Shown here: positions 1 through 5,474 of the stretch, in pieces
How the letters are laid out: every line of letters starts with the position of its first letter
How positions within the stretch are numbered: the stretch's first letter is position 1
Origin: Treponema sp.
Lineage (GTDB): Bacteria; Spirochaetota; Spirochaetia; Treponematales; Breznakiellaceae
Length of the DNA: 5,768 nucleotides
Direction: 5' to 3'
Assembly: GCA_031276685.1 (NCBI GenBank)
Contig: JAISMQ010000299.1
Location: 1 to 5,768, forward strand
Made by a program: the position numbers and the translations under genes
Notes under the pieces: model-generated
Database searches by the model: none
Told to the model about the DNA's origin: nothing
Seen by the model: only the letters and a program-made list of their open reading frames with translations

Positions 1-27
1 ATTTCTACCCTGTTTTTTTTCCTTCAT
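1..27 (-). CDS. start of an unidentified gene, truncated by the left edge
   Basis: Reading the - strand, an ATG at 27-25 opens a frame of nine codons (MKEKKQGRN) that runs to the window edge without a stop. The start is supported by a purine-rich Shine-Dalgarno stretch, AGAGG, at 37-33, five bases upstream of the ATG. It begins 58 bases after the stop of the receiver/HATPase/cyclic-nucleotide-binding gene, on the same strand, and no convincing terminator lies between them, so the two may be co-transcribed. The lysine-rich N-terminus is too short to identify a family, and no function is proposed. The coding start is AT-rich compared with the upstream gene. Confidence 0.6.
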
Positions 28-32
28 ATAAA

Positions 33-42
33 CCTCTTTTTT
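33..42 (-). promoter_or_regulatory. ribosome-binding site of the left-edge gene
   Basis: On the - strand the sequence AAAAAAGAGG is followed by TTTAT and then the ATG at 27-25. The AGAGG core and the five-base spacing are close to ideal for a Shine-Dalgarno site. This is the best ribosome-binding site on the - strand in this window and is the main reason for calling a gene at the left edge. Confidence 0.6.
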
Positions 43-85
43 GTCACGGGATTTTCATTATCGTTTATCATGCGCCGTTTTTGCC

Positions 86-1408
86 TTACGAACTGCTAAG
101 CTTTCCCAGAAGGTCCGCGTTCCGGTCGTTGCTGCGGACAAGCCGCCTGGCGAGCAGTTTGGAAAGGAAAATGCCGTAGTGGGGATAGGATCGGATAATG
201 TTCACAAAATTTTTCCGGGTCAGCAGGATCAGCTTGCCCGGCCCGTCGGCCCGCACCGAGGCGGACCGCCGCTGGTTCAGGAGAAAGGACATCTCCCCCA
301 TAAAAATATCCCTGGGCGAAAGGGAGCCCACTTTTTTCAGGTTGTGGTACACCGAATAGGCGCCGCTTACAATGTAGTAAAGGTAATCGCTGGGTTCGTC
401 TTCCCGGAGTATGATGTCCCCCCGCTTGACAATCTGCACCCGCTCGTGGGCAAAGCCCAGGGGGACCTCCCGCTCCACAAGGGTATCGTGACGGACCGTC
501 ATGGTCACCTGGTTCCCGGCGTCGTTGTACTTTAGTTCCGAAGCGTAGAGGGTGGCCATTTTGATCCCCCGGCCGTGCAGGGACATAATGTCCTGGCTGG
601 CGATTTTTTTCAGGTGGGCCCGCACGTCAAAGCCCTTCCCCTCGTCCCGGATCACAAACGAGGTGCTTTCCTGGCCAATGTCCCAGAGAAACTCCACCCG
701 TTTGGCGCAGATTCCCGGGTCCTTGCACTTTTCCGCCACCAGTTCCACCACCGACAGGCCCCGGTCCATGGCGGCGGTCTTTTCGTCATAGCTAATGCCG
801 CAGTTCCCGTGTTCCACGGCGTTGACGATCAGCTCCGAAAGGGCAAGCTGCAGGGGCATCTTCTTGTCCAGGTCGATAAGCCCGCGCTGGATAAGGAGCA
901 TGGCCCCCATGCCCGCGTAAAGCGGGATAGCCAGAATATCGTTTTCGATGGTAAAGCTGCCGGACATTTCATTCAAAAGGTTGTGGTTAAATTCCTGCTG
1001 GAAGATGATCTGAAAATTCTGTTCGATGATCTGGATAGTCTTGTAAATATGGGAACGGATCTGGTGGTTGTCCAGCATGGTCAGCACATTGGTGAACTTG
1101 TACTTTTCAAGCAGCTTGATCTCCGTGTTTCCCTCGTTACGGTAAAGCCCCACAATGCCAAAGTTGGAAAACCAGTTGTCGCCCCGGATACGGGCCAGGA
1201 TCGCGTTGATGGGGATACGGGGGTCGGAAAAGTTGACAATGACAATTTCGGGAAGGTCGTAGTTAAGAAAGTTAAAAATTTCGTCTTCTTCGGAAAAGAA
1301 TTTTAGGTCGTAATCCTGCCGGCCCCCCTCCAGGGCCTTCCCTTCAAAAGCTTCTTCCAGGCTTTTTTTAATCGCCGGATCCGAATTGATAACCCCCAGA
1401 CTCCCCAT
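86..1408 (-). CDS. receiver-like / HATPase (RsbW-like) / cyclic-nucleotide-binding signalling protein
   Basis: This is a 440-residue soluble protein with three parts. Residues about 4-125 look like a response-regulator receiver fold (LGVINSDPAIKKSL near the start), but the usual phosphoacceptor strand reads EIVIVNFSDP, with Asn59 where Asp is expected. Residues about 180-310 form a GHKL ATPase domain: N box with Glu192, Asn196 and His200 (SELIVNAVEHGN), G1 box DEGKGFD at 255-261, and a second glycine motif HGRGIKM at 278-284. There is no histidine-kinase phosphorylation helix, so an RsbW-type protein kinase or anti-sigma-like switch is more likely than a classical sensor kinase. Residues about 320-430 are a Crp-type domain with the phosphate-binding cassette GEMSFLLNQRRSASV (Glu372, Arg381). 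The ATG at 1408-1406 was chosen because the receiver fold begins there. The frame stays open upstream only as antisense to the neighbouring ATPase gene. It ends with TAA at 88-86. The Shine-Dalgarno match is weak (GGGG). Domain calls are firm; the partner and ligand are inferred. Confidence 0.88.
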   Translation of the reverse strand: MGSLGVINSDPAIKKSLEEAFEGKALEGGRQDYDLKFFSEEDEIFNFLNYDLPEIVIVNFSDPRIPINAILARIRGDNWFSNFGIVGLYRNEGNTEIKLLEKYKFTNVLTMLDNHQIRSHIYKTIQIIEQNFQIIFQQEFNHNLLNEMSGSFTIENDILAIPLYAGMGAMLLIQRGLIDLDKKMPLQLALSELIVNAVEHGNCGISYDEKTAAMDRGLSVVELVAEKCKDPGICAKRVEFLWDIGQESTSFVIRDEGKGFDVRAHLKKIASQDIMSLHGRGIKMATLYASELKYNDAGNQVTMTVRHDTLVEREVPLGFAHERVQIVKRGDIILREDEPSDYLYYIVSGAYSVYHNLKKVGSLSPRDIFMGEMSFLLNQRRSASVRADGPGKLILLTRKNFVNIIRSYPHYGIFLSKLLARRLVRSNDRNADLLGKLSSS

Positions 1409-1459
1409 GCGCCCCAGTCTATCCCAATTGCGCGAAAAATGAAATATACTACATCCACA
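1409..1459. promoter_or_regulatory. divergent intergenic region with back-to-back promoter-like boxes
   Basis: This short AT-rich gap separates the two divergent genes and should carry or overlap both promoters. On the + strand TATACT at 1445-1450 matches five of six bases of the -10 consensus and would start transcription near 1457, just ahead of the ATG at 1460. On the - strand TATATT at 1447-1442 also matches five of six and would give a leader of about 27 bases before the ATG at 1408. The two boxes overlap, so the promoters could compete. No convincing -35 element was found on either strand, so this call is tentative. Confidence 0.35.
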
Positions 1460-2473
1460 ATGAAAGAACAGGGAAACGGGAACCCCGTAGCGGGCACTCC
1501 CGTAGCGGGTACTCCCGTAGCGGGTACTCCCGCACAAATCGGCGAATTCGCCGGCCGGATCAAAACGAATATCGAAAAGGTATTTTTGGGGAAGGGCGGG
1601 GCCATCGACACGCTGATCGCCGCCTTTCTTGCCAGGGGGCACGTGCTGCTGGAGGATGTCCCCGGCACGGGCAAGACCATCCTGGCCAGGGCCTTCGCCG
1701 GAAGCCTGGGGCTCAGCTTCGCCCGGATCCAGTGTACCCCGGACCTGCTGCCTGCGGACATCCTGGGGGTCTCGGTATGGCAGGACGGGGACTTTGTGTA
1801 CCGCCCCGGGCCCATTGTAAACCAGTTCATCCTGGTGGACGAGATCAACCGGGCCACCCCCCGCTCCCAGTCCGCCCTGCTGGAAGCCATGGCGGAAGGC
1901 CAGATCTCCGCAGAGGGGAAGCGCGTGGCCCTGCCGGAACCCTTCTTCGTGCTGGCCACGGAGAACCCCGTGGAATTCGAGGGGACCTTCCCCCTGCCGG
2001 AAGCCCAAACAGACCGCTTCCTCCTCTCCATGGACCTGGGCTACCCGGACCGCGAGGCCGAAGGGCGGATACTGGAAAGCCAGCGCCGCCTAAGCCACCC
2101 CGTAACAGACCTGAAAAAAGTGGCGGAAGCCTCCGAGATCCTGGGCCTCCAGGAAGCGGTTACGCAGATCCACGTGGATGCGGCGGTTAAGGGCTACATC
2201 CTTGCCCTGGTGGAGGCCACCCGGCAGGAACCCAACCTGCGGGTAGGCATCTCCCCGCGGGGCAGCCTTGCCCTGTACCGGGCCGGGCAGGCCCTGGCGG
2301 CGATCCGGGGCCGGGCCTTCGTAACCCCGGAAGACATTAAGGAACTCGCGCCGCCCGTGTTCCGCCAGCGCATGCTCCTCTCGCCGGAAGCCCTGGTCCG
2401 GGGCGTCACCGCCGGAAGGATCATCGCCTCCATCCTGGACCGCGTGCCCGTTCCGGAGTACACGGCCCCATGA
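1439..2473 (+). CDS. MoxR-family AAA+ ATPase
   Basis: This 344-residue protein has a complete MoxR-type AAA+ core: Walker A DVPGTGKT at residues 73-80, Walker B FILVDEINRA at 130-139 (Asp134, Glu135), sensor 1 ATENP at 173-177, a likely arginine finger in EAQTDRF (Arg193), and the sensor 2 motif SPRG at 272-275 in the C-terminal lid. The length is usual for the family. MoxR ATPases are cytoplasmic and are thought to act as chaperones that remodel or load cofactors into von Willebrand A or DUF58 partners; here the partner gene follows with an ATGA overlap. The start is uncertain: ATG 1439 and ATG 1460 are in frame and neither has a Shine-Dalgarno site. The family-like sequence begins only near residue 38, and the N-terminal tail carries three PVAGT pentapeptides encoded by a tandem DNA repeat. 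Family assignment is very secure; the substrate is inferred from context. Confidence 0.95.
   Translation: MKYTTSTMKEQGNGNPVAGTPVAGTPVAGTPAQIGEFAGRIKTNIEKVFLGKGGAIDTLIAAFLARGHVLLEDVPGTGKTILARAFAGSLGLSFARIQCTPDLLPADILGVSVWQDGDFVYRPGPIVNQFILVDEINRATPRSQSALLEAMAEGQISAEGKRVALPEPFFVLATENPVEFEGTFPLPEAQTDRFLLSMDLGYPDREAEGRILESQRRLSHPVTDLKKVAEASEILGLQEAVTQIHVDAAVKGYILALVEATRQEPNLRVGISPRGSLALYRAGQALAAIRGRAFVTPEDIKELAPPVFRQRMLLSPEALVRGVTAGRIIASILDRVPVPEYTAP
1484..1532 (+). repeat. 15-bp tandem repeat, three units plus a partial fourth
   Basis: The unit CCCGTAGCGGGTACT occurs at 1484-1498 (with C in place of T at 1495), 1499-1513 and 1514-1528, and the first four bases recur at 1529-1532. The unit length is a multiple of three and in phase with the ATPase gene, giving PVAGT three times. 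Each unit contains a small dyad, CCCG-TAG-CGGG, and unit junctions form another, CGGG-TACT-CCCG, so neighbouring segments can pair in alternative ways. Copy-number change would alter only the length of the N-terminal tail. Confidence 0.9.
1540..1553. repeat. 14-bp perfect palindrome inside the MoxR gene
   Basis: CGGCGAATTCGCCG is perfectly self-complementary and lies eight bases after the tandem repeat. It overlaps an eight-base palindrome, CCGGCCGG, at 1551-1558. It encodes part of the N-terminal tail (around residues 35-38), immediately before the conserved ATPase region. It could be a protein-binding dyad or a strong mRNA hairpin near the start of the message, or chance in GC-rich DNA. Confidence 0.6.
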
Positions 2474-3732
2474 GGGCCCGCGTAAAGAGCGCCGACTGGG
2501 CCCTGGTGCAGAAAACCGGGCCAGGGCGCCTGCTCGCCCTGGCCGGGATCTGCGCCGCCGTGTACCTCTTCGCCCCCCTGTACCTGCTGCAGTTCCTGGC
2601 CCTGTTCGCGCTGTTTGTGATCCTGGGGGCCCGCCTGTACAGCGAGTACCTGCTCCGCAGAATCCGGGTGGTCCGCCGGGACCGGGAGATCCGCTGCTTC
2701 CGCTTTGAATGGGCCGATGTAGAGCTGGCCGTGGAGAACCCCGGCCGCCTTCCGGCCTTTATGCTGGCCATGGGGGACTCGCCGGGGGTCCTGGCGGTGT
2801 TCAAGGAACACAAACGCCTGGCCACCCTGCCGGGACGCTCCCGCCTGGCCTTTACCTGGCGGGCCTACTGTTCGGAACGCTGCACCGGCAGCCTGGGCCC
2901 CGCCCAACTGCGCTGCTCCGACCCCCTGGGCCTCTTCCCCTTCGCCGTCACCGCGAGGGAAACCACCCGGCTCGTCGTCTACCCCGCCCCCGGCATGGCC
3001 GGCATCCCCAACCCCGGCGGCATCCCCCTGGGCAAACTCGTCAGCCGCAACCCCCTGTACGAAGACCTTACCCGCCGCCGCTCCCTGCGCGAGTACCGCT
3101 CCGGGGACGAGCCCCGCCGCATCAACTGGAAAGCCTCGATCCGCAGCCTGGCGGCCCCCGCCCCCGCCAAGACCCCGGCCCTGCTGGTAAACGAGTACGA
3201 AGCGGCGATCTCCTACCCCCTCGTGGTCTTCCTCAACCTGGACCCCTACGAGTACGTCCTGCACAAACGGGAACTGTGGTTCGAGCGGGCCATTGAAGCC
3301 GCCGCCGCCCTCTGCCTTATGGCCTCCCGCGACCGCCAGGACCTGGGGATCATCTTCTACATGCCCTGGGGCGATCCGGAAGCCGGCCCCTGCGCCCTCA
3401 TCAAACCCAGCCCCTTCACCCTGCTCCCCATCCTGGAGCGCCTTGCCGGCATCAAGCGGCCCAGGGGCCCGGCGGCGGAAACGGAAAACGGCGGACCCCT
3501 GCGGGGCAGCACCCGGTCCCTGCTGGACCAGGGGAAGCGCCTCCCCTACGGAACCCGCCTGGTCTACACCGGCCCGGAACTGCCCCAGGAGGACTACATC
3601 GCCCTTAGCACCCTGCGGGCCTGCCGCCTAAGCCTGGAGTACCTGGTCCTTGACGAGCGGCGGCTGGGCCCCCTGGCGCCCGGCGGCGCGCCCCGCTACC
3701 AGATGCGGGAGGGCGGCTATGATCTCCTCTAA
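2470..3732 (+). CDS. DUF58 membrane-anchored protein, probable MoxR partner
   Basis: This 420-residue protein starts at an ATG that overlaps the stop of the ATPase gene (ATGA), the usual sign of translational coupling; a weak GGAG lies 11 bases upstream. Residues about 21-57 are two closely spaced hydrophobic segments that anchor it in the membrane. A beta-rich stretch with DPLGLF at 151-156 follows, then the DUF58 signature LREYRSGDEPRRINWKAS at 206-223 (Arg207, Glu208, Tyr209, Gly212, Asp213, Ile218, Trp220). The C-terminal half should fold like a von Willebrand A domain, but the first strand reads VVFLNLDPYEY (252-262), so the metal-binding DxSxS motif is missing. DUF58 proteins are commonly encoded beside MoxR and are thought to be their clients; roles in cell-envelope stress and stability have been reported for the family. 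The specific role here is inferred only. Confidence 0.92.
   Translation: MRARVKSADWALVQKTGPGRLLALAGICAAVYLFAPLYLLQFLALFALFVILGARLYSEYLLRRIRVVRRDREIRCFRFEWADVELAVENPGRLPAFMLAMGDSPGVLAVFKEHKRLATLPGRSRLAFTWRAYCSERCTGSLGPAQLRCSDPLGLFPFAVTARETTRLVVYPAPGMAGIPNPGGIPLGKLVSRNPLYEDLTRRRSLREYRSGDEPRRINWKASIRSLAAPAPAKTPALLVNEYEAAISYPLVVFLNLDPYEYVLHKRELWFERAIEAAAALCLMASRDRQDLGIIFYMPWGDPEAGPCALIKPSPFTLLPILERLAGIKRPRGPAAETENGGPLRGSTRSLLDQGKRLPYGTRLVYTGPELPQEDYIALSTLRACRLSLEYLVLDERRLGPLAPGGAPRYQMREGGYDLL
3707..3713 (+). promoter_or_regulatory. ribosome-binding site that sets the start of the third operon gene
   Basis: GGGAGGG ends five bases before the ATG at 3719, a strong Shine-Dalgarno arrangement. It decides between this ATG and an earlier in-frame ATG at 3650. 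The earlier one would overlap the DUF58 gene by 83 bases and add a 23-residue segment with no obvious role. Confidence 0.7.
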
Positions 3733-5443
3733 CAACGAACCCGGACAGCCGGACAGCGCCGTCATCCCGCCGGACAGCGCCACGCCGTCGGACAGCATCG
3801 CGCCGGGCAACCCCCTCTACCGGGTCCTGGCCCTGTACCTGCCCTGGTCCGTCCTCGCCTGCTTTTTCCCCACGGCCCTGGCCCTGATCCGCCACGCGGG
3901 CCTGGCCCTTTCCGGCCCCGCCCTGGCCCTGGCGATCTACGTACCCGCCCTCCTCGTCAGCGCCGCAGTGACCCTCTACCTGGAATTCCTGGACCCCCGG
4001 ACCAGCCACAGCGCCGCCCACGTCCGGGGCGGAATCCTGTCCGTCGCCGCCGCCTACCTGATCGCGTCCCTCCTGTCCCCCGTACTCCCCTTCAGCCCGG
4101 CGGGCCTGGCGCGGCAGTTCTCCCCGGCCCCGGGAAACGCCGCCGCCGCCCTCGCCGCCCTGTACATCTGGATCTTCGTCATCCGCCTGCGGGGCCTGTT
4201 CCGGGCGCGGGAGATCTTCGAACATCACCTGCGCCGCCACCGGGGCGAAGAACTGCGGCGGGTCATGCTGGAAGACGCCAGCGTCATGACCGAAGTAGAA
4301 ACACGGAGCCGCTCAATGGCCCTGCATTACAGCATCCAACTGGGCGCCGTTTTCGCCCTTACCCTCGTCTGCGGCTTTCTCCGCGCCCCCCTTGCGCCCT
4401 TCCAGCGCATCCTGGTTATGCTGGCCATCGTCATGGCCGCCGCCGTTTTTTCCCTGTTCGGCCTGTTCCGCCAGGAACAGTACTTCGCCGGCGAAGGCAT
4501 CGCCGCCGCCGGCCCGGAACGCCGCAAACGCGCAGGGGCCGGGGCGCTGTTCTGCGCCGCCGCCGGACTACTCGCCGCCCTCTGCGCCTCGAACAGCAAC
4601 CTCCTCCCCATCTCCATCATCGCCGCGTTCTTCGCCTGGCTCGCCCGGATCCTCAGCCGCCCCGCCCAGCCGGTGGAGCGCCCCCCCGAACTACCCCAGC
4701 AGGCCCCGCCCATGCCCTTCGACCCCCAGAGCCTCGCCCAGACCCTCGGAGTAGAAGAAACAGAACCCTCGCCCTTCTGGGATTACCTCCCCTACATCGC
4801 CCTCGCCCTGATCATCGCAGCATTCCTGTGGTTCATGGTAAAACCCCTCCTTAGCTTCAAAGCCGGAGACGACAAGATCCCCTTCGCCATCAAAGCGTAC
4901 CGCCTTATCCGCAGCGGCCTCGCCCGCCTAAAACGCGCCATCAAAAACATCCTGGGATCCTTCGGCCGCACCCCCGCAGCGCGGATCACCGACGGCGAAC
5001 TGCAAACCATGACCGAAGACCTCCTGGGCGCCTGGTCCAAAGCCCGGAAACGGGAACTGCGGCAAAGCCTTAGCCTGTTTGCCCGCCTTATCCTGTGGGG
5101 GGAAAAGAACCACCGGACCACCTGGAAACCCAGCCTGGCCCCCGGCGAATTCTGCGCCATCCTCGCCGCCCGGTGTTTGGAAAACGCCGCCGATCAGGAG
5201 GGGGGAAGCCTCCCCCCCCGGCCCAGCCCGCCGCAGGCGGTCTCGGCCTCCCCCCCTCTGCGGGGGACACCCCCGCAACGCCCCCGCAGCCCGGACCGCC
5301 CCCCCGGCGAAGACACCGCCGCCGCAATCCTGCGCTGCGGCGCAATTTTCGAAGAAGCCCTCTACGGCCCCGCCCCGCCGGACAAAGAAACCCAGCGCGA
5401 ATTCCGCCGCCTCGTGGAAGAAATTACCGGGCAGCAGCCCTGA
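3719..5443 (+). CDS. polytopic membrane protein with DUF4129-like C-terminal domain
   Basis: This 574-residue protein begins 14 bases before the end of the DUF58 gene. After a polar, Pro/Ser/Asp-rich N-terminus (residues 1-30), hydrophobic segments are seen near 35-58, 67-89, 105-124, 142-157, 203-221, 229-250, 274-309 (one or two) and 355-376, so about eight spans. An acidic/basic loop at 158-200 (EIFEHHLRRHRGEELRR) is probably cytoplasmic. The tail after residue 377 resembles DUF4129: a helical region, then LAPGEF at 473-478 (compare the TPREF-type motif) and IFEEALYG at 543-550 near the end. Such tails are usual in transglutaminase/DUF4129 proteins encoded beside MoxR and DUF58, but I see no transglutaminase Cys-His-Asp domain here. 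A Pro-rich, low-complexity insert at about 491-532 splits the tail and carries poly-C tracts and a hairpin. The gene is certain; the DUF4129 likeness is by eye, and its role as a membrane partner of the two upstream proteins is inferred. Confidence 0.85.
   Translation: MISSNNEPGQPDSAVIPPDSATPSDSIAPGNPLYRVLALYLPWSVLACFFPTALALIRHAGLALSGPALALAIYVPALLVSAAVTLYLEFLDPRTSHSAAHVRGGILSVAAAYLIASLLSPVLPFSPAGLARQFSPAPGNAAAALAALYIWIFVIRLRGLFRAREIFEHHLRRHRGEELRRVMLEDASVMTEVETRSRSMALHYSIQLGAVFALTLVCGFLRAPLAPFQRILVMLAIVMAAAVFSLFGLFRQEQYFAGEGIAAAGPERRKRAGAGALFCAAAGLLAALCASNSNLLPISIIAAFFAWLARILSRPAQPVERPPELPQQAPPMPFDPQSLAQTLGVEETEPSPFWDYLPYIALALIIAAFLWFMVKPLLSFKAGDDKIPFAIKAYRLIRSGLARLKRAIKNILGSFGRTPAARITDGELQTMTEDLLGAWSKARKRELRQSLSLFARLILWGEKNHRTTWKPSLAPGEFCAILAARCLENAADQEGGSLPPRPSPPQAVSASPPLRGTPPQRPRSPDRPPGEDTAAAILRCGAIFEEALYGPAPPDKETQREFRRLVEEITGQQP
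5259..5277 (+). repeat. 8-bp perfect-stem hairpin within the third gene
   Basis: TGCGGGGG and CCCCCGCA pair perfectly around an ACA loop. The sequence encodes residues 514-520 (LRGTPPQ) in the Pro-rich insert. There is no following T-run, so it is not a standard intrinsic terminator. It may slow polymerases or ribosomes or promote deletion and slippage, or it may simply reflect very high GC content. Confidence 0.65.
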
Positions 5444-5457
5444 CGAATATCGCCGGC

Positions 5458-5471
5458 ACAGCCTGGGCTGT
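5458..5471. terminator. weak hairpin between convergent genes, possible terminator
   Basis: ACAGCC-TG-GGCTGT is a perfect inverted repeat located 14 bases after the stop of the + operon and just beyond the stop of the convergent - strand gene. With a realistic loop it gives a five-base stem (ACAGC/GCTGT). On the + strand it is followed by TCTTCATT, a poor T-tract, and on the - strand by no T-run. Its place between convergent stops is what makes it a candidate. Confidence 0.35.
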
Positions 5472-5474
5472 TCT

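Noticed and set aside
575..1306. Long + strand open frame antisense to the signalling gene
   Set aside because: It has no recognisable domain, and the opposite strand encodes clear HATPase and cyclic-nucleotide motifs.
1484..1532. CRISPR array
   Set aside because: The repeats are 15 bp, directly adjacent with no spacers, and in coding phase.
1409..2008. Extension of the - strand signalling gene upstream by 200 codons
   Set aside because: It is antisense to the MoxR ATPase, its residues are low-complexity, and the receiver fold begins at the ATG at 1408.
2194..3264. Long - strand open frame across the ATPase and DUF58 genes
   Set aside because: Its Gly/Gln/Ala-rich composition is typical of the complement of GC-rich coding DNA, and it lies opposite two well-supported genes.
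3650..3718. Earlier ATG for the third operon gene
   Set aside because: It lacks a good ribosome-binding site and overlaps the DUF58 gene by 83 bases, whereas the ATG at 3719 has GGGAGGG at ideal spacing.
3605..4240. - strand open frame opposite the third operon gene
   Set aside because: Its Gly/Arg/Gln-rich low-complexity residues have the look of a GC-rich shadow.
5429..5440. GGGC-AGCA-GCCC hairpin as operon terminator
   Set aside because: It lies inside the last codons of the gene and has no T-run after it.
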